From contig NZ_JAJDOO010000039.1 of the NCBI RefSeq assembly GCF_020595055.1, positions 1-35,564 on the forward strand: a stretch of 35,564 nt of DNA. The letters run 5' to 3'. Under the pieces are notes generated by a model, which made no database searches, was not told the DNA's origin, and saw only the letters and a program-made list of their open reading frames with translations. Origin of the DNA: Desulfosporosinus shakirovi (GTDB taxonomy: Bacteria > Bacillota > Desulfitobacteriia > Desulfitobacteriales > Desulfitobacteriaceae). Shown one piece after another: positions 15,938-24,108 of the stretch; positions within the stretch are counted from its first letter, which is position 1, and each line of letters begins with the position of its first letter. Made by a program: the position numbers and the translations under genes.

Positions 15938-17539
15938 ATGATCGGAACACCATTTCAACAGGAGGTCTTGAGAAGACTCAGTGATCTTAGCCCTGTCTAT
16001 ATTGTGGGCGGCGCAGTTCGAGATGCGCAGTTAGGAATTCCCTCAAAAGATGTGGATGCGGTTACGACCCTTTCCCTTGAGCAGATTGAGAATAAGCTGT
16101 CTGATTGGGGATACACTCCCCACATAATTGGGGCTCATCAGCCGACGGTTAGCCTATTTCAAGAAAAAGACCGAGTAGATATATCGGTGTTTTCAGGAGA
16201 CGTTGAAACAGACGCCCTGCGCAGAGATTTTACGCTGAATGCAATTTATCAAGATATTCAAACCGGAGAGTTGAAAGACCCCTTAAATGGCCTTAAAGCC
16301 TTGAGGGAAAGAAGACTGGAAGCATGCGGACGGGCGGAGGCCCGTTTCCACGAAGATGCCATTAGGATTTTGCGTCTTATTCGTTTAGCTGTCCGTTATG
16401 ATTGTGTAATTGAGCCAGATACTTGGCAGGCAGCATACAACAGCATCTCCTTAATCCAAGGTGTTTCCGTGGAACGAGTTACAGAGGAATTAGGTAAAAT
16501 CCTTATTCTTGAAGAGATCGACAAGGCTTTAGGCCTCCTCGATGATTTGGGATATTTTAAACTGTATATCCCTGAGCTGGCTAGGCTAAAAGGACTTGTA
16601 CAAAATCGATATCATACTAAAGATGCCTGGGAACATACCCGGCATGTGGTGAAAAATACACCCGATCGAGTACTCTTGCGTTTAGCGGCCTTATTACATG
16701 ATATGGGGAAATGGGAAACTGCCAGTCGGGAATGCTATGCCTGGGGAACAATTAAATCGACAACTCAGGGCTATATGGTCAATGAATTCAAGTTGGTTGG
16801 GAAAAGCTTGGAGAAATGGATCGATAGAGAAGTAGAGGTCCACGGGGGAAGATTAGATAATTACCAGGATACCATTGTCGTAAAACGCATTAAACTCGTG
16901 CGAGCTGCGCATAAGAAACAATTTGAAATGGTTCAGGAGGGGAAACGGCACTTTTTACAGCACGAAAAGGAAAGTGCCCGTTTGGTTAAGGAATTCTTGT
17001 CTCGTTTTCGCTGGACGATGGTTCTTCCAGGGGGGAGTAAAGGGGAAGGAGAACTTCACTTTTTAGTAGGACATCATATGTTAGGGACATTAACCTTTAT
17101 GAGTGAATTAAAGGGAGAAATGCAAAATACTAAAATTCATCTGAAAGCTCGTCACTTTGCCTGGGATGTCGGGTGGAACGGGCAGAACTTTAACTCGCAA
17201 AGGGTGGAGAATTTACTCGACTTGTGGAAGGCAGACTTTCTTGGGGGTAAGCAGGATGCCGAAAAGAATTTAAGCCGGCTTGACGGGATTCAGGGTGAAA
17301 TCCGAAATGCCTGTATTTTCTTGGCTGAGCGAGCCCGTCTTCTGGAATGGGGATTCTTTGAGGAATTTGCCCGTGAAAAAGGGCTTGAAGGGGAAGGGTT
17401 TGGTCATTTTAAAGAACAAGTTCGCAAAAAGATTATGATGGATACTAAATATCTCTTGAATGATCCGCAATTTCTGGAAGAGGAATACAAGTTTTTTTGC
17501 TCCGGTCAGACTCCTTATACCGCTAGGTGGCACCACTGA
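15938..17539 (+). CDS. cca: CCA tRNA nucleotidyltransferase with HD domain
   Basis: 533 residues, longer than the usual 400-480. The nucleotidyltransferase head has GGAVRD (24-29) and the metal-binding Asp38-x-Asp40. The RRDFTLNA motif follows, then the RNA-binding neck, and an HD motif LLHDMGK near 250. It adds or repairs CCA on tRNA. About 70 extra residues (WGTIKSTTQG to QEGKRH) separate HDMGK from the next HD-like element, LQHEKESARL. ATG 15938 follows GGAGGGATT. The last 8 codons overlap a fold-prone RNA element (17517-17640), and the ending PYTARWHH looks atypical, so the native C-terminus may have been altered. Confidence 0.92.
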   Translation: MIGTPFQQEVLRRLSDLSPVYIVGGAVRDAQLGIPSKDVDAVTTLSLEQIENKLSDWGYTPHIIGAHQPTVSLFQEKDRVDISVFSGDVETDALRRDFTLNAIYQDIQTGELKDPLNGLKALRERRLEACGRAEARFHEDAIRILRLIRLAVRYDCVIEPDTWQAAYNSISLIQGVSVERVTEELGKILILEEIDKALGLLDDLGYFKLYIPELARLKGLVQNRYHTKDAWEHTRHVVKNTPDRVLLRLAALLHDMGKWETASRECYAWGTIKSTTQGYMVNEFKLVGKSLEKWIDREVEVHGGRLDNYQDTIVVKRIKLVRAAHKKQFEMVQEGKRHFLQHEKESARLVKEFLSRFRWTMVLPGGSKGEGELHFLVGHHMLGTLTFMSELKGEMQNTKIHLKARHFAWDVGWNGQNFNSQRVENLLDLWKADFLGGKQDAEKNLSRLDGIQGEIRNACIFLAERARLLEWGFFEEFAREKGLEGEGFGHFKEQVRKKIMMDTKYLLNDPQFLEEEYKFFCSGQTPYTARWHH

Positions 17540-17640
17540 TACCTTGTTATCCCAGGGCGATACGCTAGCCGTCCTATTCGAGTATGGCTTTCGCCAGTAG
17601 CCTGGAACCAGTCAGGTCTTCCAAAAAGCAGGAGCGGTAT
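17517..17640 (+). ncRNA. Unrecognised structured element at the cca 3' end
   Basis: ATACCGCT (17517-17524) pairs with AGCGGTAT (17633-17640), enclosing CCAGG/CCTGG (17552-17556, 17601-17605), GGCGA/TCGCC and AGCC/GGCT (17567-17570, 17586-17589). The 3' strand can pair instead with GATACC (17538-17543), giving two exclusive folds. It is GC-richer than nearby intergenic DNA. It lies upstream of the next gene's promoter, so it is not that gene's leader. I checked it against SRP RNA, T-box and M-box signatures; each matches only in part. Confidence 0.45.
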
Positions 17641-17681
17641 CATCCTTAATATTAAATGAGTGAATGCAGCTTATAAACATC

Positions 17682-17718
17682 TTGACCTGGATGAATTATC
17701 AAGTTATAATAATTTCAA
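17682..17718 (+). promoter_or_regulatory. Promoter and PerR-like box of the rubredoxin-flavoprotein gene
   Basis: TTGACC (17682-17687), a 17-nt spacer and TATAAT (17705-17710). The -10 box is embedded in TTATAATAATTTCAA (17704-17718), which matches the PerR consensus at 12 of 14 defined positions. A bound repressor would cover the -10 region. Confidence 0.7.
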
Positions 17719-17737
17719 TGAAGGGCGGTGTTAATTA

Positions 17738-18379
17738 ATGGAAAAACGTTGGCGTTGTACCATATGCGGGTATATACATACTGGAGAGAATCCGCCAGAA
17801 ACCTGTCCAATTTGCGGGTATGATGCGAGTTACTTTGAACTAGTTACGGATGAGAAGGTAGCTGGTGCAGAAGTGAAATCAGTTCCTAAGCCGGTAACCG
17901 TTCAGCCAGATAAAGCATCTGCAATTCGTCAAGCACTTTATCGAATTTCCTATGGTCTCTATATTATTACGGCTCACGCTGAAGGTAAGGATAACGGGCA
18001 ATGTGCAAACACCTGTTTTCAAATTACATCTGACCCCGCAAAAGTAGCTATTGGGATTAATAAACAAAACTATACTCATGAGTTAATTCAGAAGAGTGGC
18101 AAGTTTGGGGTTTCAGTATTAAGTCAAACGGGTCATGACTATGCGCGTGGGTTTGGGTACCGAACAGGTCGGGATGTCAATAAGTTTGAGGGGGTAGCAG
18201 TTCGTCGCGGAGAATCGGGAATTCTCTTACTTGACGATGTACTTGTAACCATGGAGGCAACAGTTACTGGGCAGTTAGATTCCGGAACCCATACGTTATT
18301 TCTTGGGGATGTTACGGCCGGGGAGATCCTTCAAGAAGGGGATCCAATGACCTATGCCTTTTTTAGGGCGTCAAAGTGA
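17738..18379 (+). CDS. Rubredoxin-like and flavin reductase-like domain protein (Hrb-type)
   Basis: 213 residues. The N-terminal rubrerythrin-type rubredoxin domain has Cys7, 10, 23 and 26 (CTIC and CPIC with a 12-residue gap). The C-terminal domain is a flavin reductase-like split barrel (ALYRISYGLYIITAH start, then ANTCFQITSDPAKVAIGINK), an FMN-binding fold. The same pair of domains occurs in high-molecular-weight rubredoxins, which pass electrons to flavodiiron or rubrerythrin peroxide and oxygen reductases, but in Moorella Hrb the order is reversed. The PerR-like box suggests a partner role with the rubrerythrin at 5390. AAGGGCGGTG precedes the ATG. Confidence 0.9.
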   Translation: MEKRWRCTICGYIHTGENPPETCPICGYDASYFELVTDEKVAGAEVKSVPKPVTVQPDKASAIRQALYRISYGLYIITAHAEGKDNGQCANTCFQITSDPAKVAIGINKQNYTHELIQKSGKFGVSVLSQTGHDYARGFGYRTGRDVNKFEGVAVRRGESGILLLDDVLVTMEATVTGQLDSGTHTLFLGDVTAGEILQEGDPMTYAFFRASK

Positions 18380-18419
18380 ACTCTCCAGCATACTTTAAGA
18401 TGAATAGAGGATTTTCTTT

Positions 18420-18461
18420 AAAACATAAAACCATTGTAGTTAGCAATGGTTTTATGTTTTT
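18420..18461 (+). terminator. Strong terminator after the rubredoxin-flavoprotein gene
   Basis: A perfect 17-bp stem (18420-18436 with 18444-18460) with loop TAGTTAG, ending in T5. The rest of the 18462-18691 gap has a TATAAT at 18527-18532 with no good -35 and no recognisable gene. Confidence 0.92.
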
Positions 18462-18691
18462 GTGTCAGAATGTGTAAAAACCAGATGGTGATTGTTAATT
18501 TATGGTTTCCCAAATCTAAGGTATGGTATAATGGAATAAGGAACGTATTCTTCAACTCCAAAAAAGCCTAAACGTCTATTGGTCCCAAACGGCTCTGGGT
18601 GAACCGAGCATTAAACATAAACGAGAAAATGTGTATTTGAGACAGAAGTGACTAAGAGCGTAATGAGAAAATTACTCGGGAAGGAAAGCCC

Positions 18692-19744
18692 ATGGACATA
18701 CTTGAACAAACAATGTGGAAAATGAACATAAAAAAATGGGCAAACGAATTGGGGTTTGTCTCAGTTGGGTTTACCACGGCTGAGCCCATTGATAGACTGG
18801 CTCAGTTGTTACAAGTGCGAATTGATCAGAGTTTGATGACACCTTTTGAAAGCAAGGAAATTCAACAAAGGATTGATCCTCAGGCAGTCTGGCAAGATTG
18901 TCGGACGGTCGCCGCCTTAGCTTTTCCGCTTCCTTTAACGGTTCCTCCCCAAGAAGGAGAAGGTATCATTACGCGCTCGGCAGTGGGGGAGGACTATCAC
19001 CGAGTTGTTTTTCGGAAAATCAATCAGCTAATTGACACTATGGTTAAGAATGGTTGGCTGGGATCAACTCGCTCACAAGTGGATACAGGACCTTTAGTTG
19101 AGCGTGCCTTTGCGTTGCGTGCAGGGATTGGCTGGATTGGCCGGAACCAACAACTGATAATTCCAGGGCAGGGTTCTTTTGTGGTCCTTGCCCTGCTTCT
19201 TTTAGATCAAGAGATTATACCCGATGAGCCTTTACCCCCCGGACAATGCGGGAGTTGCCAAAAATGTGTTCAGGCATGTCCTGCCCAGATTCTGGGCAAA
19301 GAACCGTTTGCTGCTAATAAATGTGTTTCTTATCTGACTCAGAGCAAAGAGGTGCTTACTCCTGAAGAGCAGCACCTCTTTGGGTTGCGAATTTTTGGTT
19401 GCGATACTTGTCAAGAGGTGTGCCCGCACAATCAAGACTGGCTGGGGAAGGAATGGTTGTCTGCAGATCTAACTGCCAGTCTATCTACAGCCCCGATTCC
19501 ACACAGTCGAGGGGTTAATCTACTCGAAACTCTTAATTTAACCAAAGGCGAGTTTATAAAACGTTATAAAGTGACCGCAGCGGGATGGCGTGGTAAGGGC
19601 GTTCTTCAGAGAAATGCCTTTTTAGCCTTGGGTAATGATCAGGTTAATAAAAGCCATCAATGGTTGAAAGATCGCGAAAAGGATAGATCGGTTCCGCCGA
19701 TGATTTTGCCATATCTTCAGGATAGTTCTGAAAGATGTGAGTAA
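18692..19744 (+). CDS. queG: Epoxyqueuosine reductase QueG
   Basis: 350 residues, the usual length. QueG is a cobalamin- and iron-sulfur-dependent enzyme that reduces epoxyqueuosine to queuosine in the tRNA wobble position. The N-terminal corrinoid-binding region includes VDTGPLVERAFALRAGIGWIG. Two 4Fe-4S motifs follow, CGSCQKCVQACP and CDTCQEVCPHN. A short C-terminal helical region remains. GGGAAGGAAAG precedes the ATG. No other queuosine genes lie nearby. Confidence 0.95.
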   Translation: MDILEQTMWKMNIKKWANELGFVSVGFTTAEPIDRLAQLLQVRIDQSLMTPFESKEIQQRIDPQAVWQDCRTVAALAFPLPLTVPPQEGEGIITRSAVGEDYHRVVFRKINQLIDTMVKNGWLGSTRSQVDTGPLVERAFALRAGIGWIGRNQQLIIPGQGSFVVLALLLLDQEIIPDEPLPPGQCGSCQKCVQACPAQILGKEPFAANKCVSYLTQSKEVLTPEEQHLFGLRIFGCDTCQEVCPHNQDWLGKEWLSADLTASLSTAPIPHSRGVNLLETLNLTKGEFIKRYKVTAAGWRGKGVLQRNAFLALGNDQVNKSHQWLKDREKDRSVPPMILPYLQDSSERCE

Positions 19745-19816
19745 GCTTGAGTAGAACTATAGGAGGTATGCACTTTATTTTTTGTCTTTTTGCGTGGAAT
19801 AGGAGGTAACATTTTT

Positions 19817-20190
19817 ATGCAAGAGGATCGGGACGTTATCAGACAAGCAATGTTACAATTAGTAAATGACTATTTTGCGGTAAAAGAACTAAATAGCTAT
19901 ATGTCAGAATTCATTACATTTAAAATGGAAGGCAACTTTCCGTTTAGTCAGCTTGTTATTTTGCAATGTTTGATGGTCAGTCTAAAGACATCTTTCAAGC
20001 GGCAGCCGCGGTTGAGCTTATGATTCTTTCGCTGGATATATTTGATGACTTGCAGGACCAAGACAATTTTTCAGTACCTTGGCATAATATTAACCCTGCA
20101 TTAGCTATGAATATAGCTACGGGCCTTCTAGTGCTTAGTACAAAAGCAATAGAACAAACATCATTAGAACAAGATCGAAAGGTAATGGCA
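19817..20190 (+). pseudogene. comQ: ComQ-like isoprenyl transferase remnant (frameshifted, 3' truncated)
   Basis: The gene starts at an ATG behind AGGAGGTAAC. After about 49 residues, ending FPFSQLVIL, the frame breaks; one lost G near 19962 restores the sense AMFDGQSKDIFQAAAAVELM. The frame then continues with LSLDIFDDLQDQDN, holding the DDxxD prenyl-diphosphate motif in the form typical of ComQ. ComQ modifies a tryptophan of the ComX pheromone with an isoprenoid. Similarity stops at about residue 125 (KVMA) of an expected near 290, and the frame runs into unrelated sequence. The gene is certainly inactive as an enzyme. ComP- and ComA-like remnants downstream support the assignment. Confidence 0.75.
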
Positions 20191-20544
20191 GGTGGAATTA
20201 ATTATCCGATAATCGGTCAAGAACCTTATGATGCAGATATATTGGATAATTGGAGCGATATTTATACGAGTGCTGATGGTTATAGATGGAATAGGGTTTA
20301 CTATCCTGTTTCAAGCGACGGTCAATACAATAGTTCCCGTGTTGGTTGGGCTGTGACAACTGTGGTTAGTACTGGCGAAAAGTGGACTGAAACGTGTAGT
20401 AATGTTAAAGTTAACCAATCAATGTATTTTTACCTTAGCTATAACCTTACATCTCCAACGGAGTTACATACTTCTGGAGAGTATGTAAGCAAGGCGTCGA
20501 CTGATTTGTACTTGTCATACCAACCAAATTATTTAAATTCTTGA
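20191..20544 (+). pseudogene. 3' fragment of an unknown gene fused to the ComQ remnant
   Basis: About 117 codons continue in frame from the ComQ remnant but look wholly different: Trp-, Tyr- and Ser-rich, with segments such as GYRWNRVYYPVSSDGQ, WTETCSNVKVNQ and GEYVSKASTDLYLSY. This resembles the C-terminal part of an exported beta-rich protein. I do not recognise it. The junction near 20190 suggests a deletion joined two genes. Confidence 0.5.
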
Positions 20545-20655
20545 GATTAAATGAATATAATACACCAGGTTACGTTTATGGCAATGGTTGGTACTTGAAC
20601 GCCGGACCAGGTTGATAATCTGTTGAGGGATAGAAATATATAAGGAGGATTTTAT

Positions 20656-21339
20656 ATGTTAATTAACCGATTAAAACGTTCTGGCATTTTTGTTGGAATA
20701 ATAGCCCTTGTGATATTTAGTATGTCATCTATGGTAACGGCAACGGTTAAGGAATCCACACCTAAGGATGGGGTAACATTTACTGCCAACAAAGTTGGTT
20801 CAATGAAAGCCTCCAATATTGAATATGTTAAAATATCTGATCCAGCTGGTAATTGTACAGAAATATGGACAGATCTTGCTAACCTTCAATCAAGATCAGA
20901 TTCTTATGACTCAGAGGGCCTACAAAATATAACAATAGTAAAAGAACAAGGGAGACGTGTTATCGTAATTGGTAATGTTGACGGAAAGGTAGATACTACT
21001 ACTTGGTTAATTCCTGATAAAATAGCCTCTGAGAACAAAATCCTGTTAGGAAAGTCTATTTTTAAAAGTGTAAAGGATGATATTAAACAAAATTGGATTT
21101 TAGGGGAAGAGAAGACTCTTAACGGGAAAACATTGTTAGTATATAGAACTCTAGATGTAGATTCTGAAACAGGCCTTCCAATAGCACGTCACGATTCGCT
21201 TACTCGTAACGATAAAAAGGTTGAGGGAACCCTGAGCGAAATATATATGAGTCCTAGCGAAGTTCCAGAGAACTTATTCGATCCTTATCCCAATATTAGC
21301 CCTAAGGAAGTAACTGCTCCCTTTGTAGATAAAAACTAA
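20656..21339 (+). CDS. Exported protein of unknown function
   Basis: 227 residues. A signal peptide is clear: a basic start (NRLKRSG), a hydrophobic core (about 12-28) and small residues at ATA. The mature part is hydrophilic, with TEIWTDLANLQSR, an SEGLQNITIVKEQGRRVIVIG segment, and a Pro-rich end (MSPSEVPENLFDPYP). The pattern is loosely like LolA/RseB-type or MucB-type lipid-binding folds, but I cannot assign it. ATAAGGAGG precedes the ATG. It lies between ComQ- and ComP-like remnants, where a comX gene would be expected, yet it is far too large for ComX. Confidence 0.8.
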   Translation: MLINRLKRSGIFVGIIALVIFSMSSMVTATVKESTPKDGVTFTANKVGSMKASNIEYVKISDPAGNCTEIWTDLANLQSRSDSYDSEGLQNITIVKEQGRRVIVIGNVDGKVDTTTWLIPDKIASENKILLGKSIFKSVKDDIKQNWILGEEKTLNGKTLLVYRTLDVDSETGLPIARHDSLTRNDKKVEGTLSEIYMSPSEVPENLFDPYPNISPKEVTAPFVDKN

Positions 21340-21343
21340 TGCT

Positions 21344-21391
21344 TGGGTCGGAAAAGGCCCCGAAGTCGAGGGTCTTTCTTTTCCTCCCAAA
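21344..21391 (+). terminator. Terminator-like hairpin after the exported protein gene
   Basis: TTGGG and GGAAAAG on the 5' side pair with CTTTTCC and CCCAA on the 3' side, with GGCCC/GGG near the loop. It is imperfect and lacks a clear T run past the stem. Confidence 0.5.
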
Positions 21392-21547
21392 GGGGCCTGG
21401 TACTTCCCGCAATTTGTCGAATACCGAATCGAACATCAAGCAAGAAGTGGATCGAGTCTAATGTCATCCTTCAAAAGCTAATCATCTATTCCTAAACGCC
21501 AGATAATGTTTTCATTAATTATAAAGATCGGGAGTCCAGACTTTTGA

Positions 21548-22504
21548 GAAATAGGCATAATTGATTGGTTTAAAAACAATACTGGATCGATTTCGGCGGG
21601 TGAGTTAATTGATATTGGTAGAAATGGAGTCCTTCTCATACTAAGTAAAGAGAAGGACAAAAGCCATCTCGTATGGATTAGGGAAAAATTAAATCGAACT
21701 GAATTTAACCAAGATGAAAGAGTATGGCTTAGAACAATCGCTTCTTATGCAAGTATAGTCTATGAAAACCTACACTTAATTGAGGGGCTAATAGAGAAAT
21801 TAGAGGAAGCGGTTACGCAGAAGGACTCACCTCATCCTTGGGTATTGCGGCTTTTATTTAATTTAGCGGAGAAGGAGAGACGTCGTTTAGCCTCAGACTT
21901 ACACGATTCAGCATTACAACAACAATTGCTGTGGTATCGTAACCTTGAAATAATATCGGTCGATGAAAGAATTCCAGTAGATCTAAAGAAACAATTAAAA
22001 AATATGGCCGAAGGGCTGTTAGATGTCACTCATCAAATTCGTGAAACCTGCAATGAACTTCTTCCACCTTTATTAAAAGAGTCGGGAATTGTTGAAGCGT
22101 TAAAGAATTTATTTGCTAATGCTCAGTTACGAAATGATTATATTGTGAATTTTAATGCAAGAGATTTTAGTATAAATTTGGATTATGAACATGTGTTAGT
22201 ACTTTATCGAATTGTACAAGAACTATTGACAAATGCGGCTAAACATTCCAAGGCGACTGAAATCAATATTACCTTAGCCGATAGTAATGATAGTATCAAT
22301 TTTAACTATCGGGATAATGGTATTGGAATGGATCTTCAGAATTTACAATCTTATTTAAATCATATAGGGTTATCTGGAATCAAAGAGCGAGTATCAGGTC
22401 TTGAAGGTAAAACCTGGTTTTATTCGAGTTTAGGCAAGGGGCTTGAGGTTTCAATTTGGCTGCCGGTTGATATGATTACTAATGTAAACGAACAAGGTGT
22501 TTAA
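21548..22504 (+). pseudogene. comP: ComP-like histidine kinase remnant (N-terminus missing)
   Basis: The frame is open from 21548, after an in-frame TGA, and has no good start until a TTG at 21845. About 100 codons of coding-like linker (GELIDIGRNGVLLILSKEKD onward) precede the HisKA_3 box EKERRRLASDLHDSALQQQL, which carries the phospho-accepting His. LLPPLLKESGIVEAL and the HATPase motifs LLTNAAKHSKA and DNGIGMD follow, ending in a GLSGIKERV segment. These match the NarL-partner kinases, and the sequence resembles Bacillus ComP. The membrane sensor half is absent, with broken reading frames before 21548. It overlaps the ComA-like remnant. Confidence 0.78.
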
Positions 22505-22520
22505 GGGGGAAGAGGACAAC

Positions 22521-22665
22521 GTGATCCAAATATTATTAGTTGATGATCATCCCTCAGTTGGTGAAGGTACAAAAAGCATGATTGAGCAAGAAAATGATAT
22601 GAAAGCTACTGTACTAACTTCAAGTATGGAAGCCTTAGCGGTGTTGAAAAGCCAGAGTTTTGACG
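22521..22665 (+). pseudogene. comA: ComA-like response regulator, cut in the receiver domain
   Basis: From a GTG behind AGAGGA, 48 codons encode the start of a receiver domain: IQILLVDDHPSVGEGTKSMI resembles ComA (DDHPAVMEGTK). The sequence stops at SQSFDV, just before the phosphorylated Asp, and the DNA changes into a transposase fragment at about 22666. No LuxR-type DNA-binding domain remains, so it cannot work as a regulator. Confidence 0.72.
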
Positions 22666-22669
22666 TGTT

Positions 22670-22876
22670 CCGGTCAAACGGTGGACCCTCCAATTTAATC
22701 CCTACGATCTTAGCGTGATGCAAGTTTGGCACGACGGAAACCGCCTACCTGATGCCCGACTTCTTGATTTAAATCGTAGTATCCACGAACGGGTTAAATC
22801 GAAATCTAAGGTTGAAAAAGAAGAAGTCGTTCCAGCGTCAGGCCTTGATTTCTTTTTATTCTCCGGATTACGTTGA
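22670..22876 (+). mobile_element. C-terminal fragment of a Mu-type/DDE integrase transposase
   Basis: 69 codons end in TGA at 22876. The reading has the hallmark of a Mu transposase C-terminal domain: FNPYDLSVMQVWHDGNRLPDA, then LDLNRS and a Lys-rich tail. The frame differs from that of the ComA remnant it interrupts. No catalytic core and no terminal repeats can be seen, so only a remnant is left. Confidence 0.65.
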
Positions 22877-24108
22877 GATTCTCAATGTTGAAAGACCTAT
22901 GGTCTATCGAACATTTTCATTTTTAATAAAACTTCAAATATGGACATATGTAGTCCGCATGTTGAAGACGGAAAATAAAGTAGAAAATTTGAACATATTA
23001 AAAGTTATTTTGATGAGTTATTACCCCCAAACTTAAGATGTATTGTAATAGAGTAAAATAATTTACAATAATCATCCTCTCTATGTTTCCTTTGCTAAAG
23101 TTTAGGTGCGGCTGAGAAAGTAAAAAAACAAAATGATTTTAAATAGAGCAGATAACGGTTGAGTTTGAGGGTCTGAATTCCGAGAGGCTATCTTACAAGG
23201 GGTGGAATAACCGTCATTTAATTCTTATATGTCTTCGCATCCAGCGGGACACTTTAGATATTGGCATGGGTCTGAAAGTTTAACTTGCTCCCTCATCGTA
23301 TTTAAAGAGGGTGTCTTTGCTTCTGAGAGGCTGAGAACCTTAAGCAGCCTAACGGACCATAGCTTAAGCTGACGGTACTTCCATGGGCATTGTTTTTGGT
23401 TCGACAATATTCGGGAAGTCCCCCATGAACGGGTAGTCACAGTTCGTTGCAAGACAAAAATATTATGTACCAGAGTTTATATGAAACTGAATTAGATGTA
23501 AAAGTGAGCGGGGCGTAGCAAAAACACATTTACTAATAATAGGTGACACTGATTAATAACAACAACTAAGGCTACCAGAGTCCTAAAATTCAGAGATCTG
23601 GCTGTTATGGTAATAAGCAGTGATTAAGGGTTCTTCTGCAGTGAAATGCCTGAGAGACTTTCTGGGGTAACCTTATATTCCTACTAATAGTTTTTTTTAT
23701 TAAAATTTCTAAAAAAAAATAAGTAATTGCGTTGTCAGTAAAAATTTTTAAAAAAAAGTGAACCATTTACTATATTTGATACACTCTTATTATAGGAGAC
23801 AACTTGTAGTTAATCACGTTATGTACTTGGTAACCTAGTCAGGCTTCATATCTTCTGAAAATCGCTGACAATGGGCAAAGTACCCCTGGTTCTGAAATTA
23901 TCATCAGATAGCGTGTTTAATAACAGAACTCATTAGTGTTGCATTAAAATAATCTTTCCTTGTCAAGTGGAAATTAGGAGAGTTTTACAGTATCTATAAA
24001 AACCTTATTTGGTACATACAACCAACTGTTTTCTCTTTCTGCAAGAAAGTCGACCACTACCTAATGGGTAGTCCTTTTTCCACATTTTAACATCTATTAG
24101 CTTAATGT
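22877..24108. other. 1.2 kb without a recognisable gene
   Basis: No convincing coding frame. The stretch holds several foldable segments: GGCTG/CAGCC and CTTAAGC/GCTTAAG near 23328-23372, a 76-nt imperfect hairpin at 23547-23622 (CACTG/CAGTG outside, CCAGA/TCTGG inside), an A/T-run zone at 23690-23760, and ACTACC/GGGTAGT followed by T5 at 24056-24079. It sits between two transposase remnants and is probably mobile-element debris. Confidence 0.6.

Noticed and set aside
17517-17640. SRP RNA, T-box or M-box
   Set aside because: GTCAGGTC-N7-AAGCAG matches SRP spacing, but the flanks do not pair as SRP helix 8. GGTGGCACC is T-box-like, but there is no stem I upstream. M-box matches are only short pieces.
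22812-23036. 74-residue plus-strand frame after the transposase fragment
   Set aside because: It overlaps the transposase fragment in another frame, has no ribosome site and a low-complexity composition.
23320-23360. TPP riboswitch suggested by GGCTGAGAA
   Set aside because: The second conserved TPP arm and P1 closure are absent, and no thiamine gene follows.
23225-23452. 75-residue minus-strand frame
   Set aside because: No ribosome site, no family resemblance and a composition unlike neighbouring genes; it lies over a fold-rich stretch.
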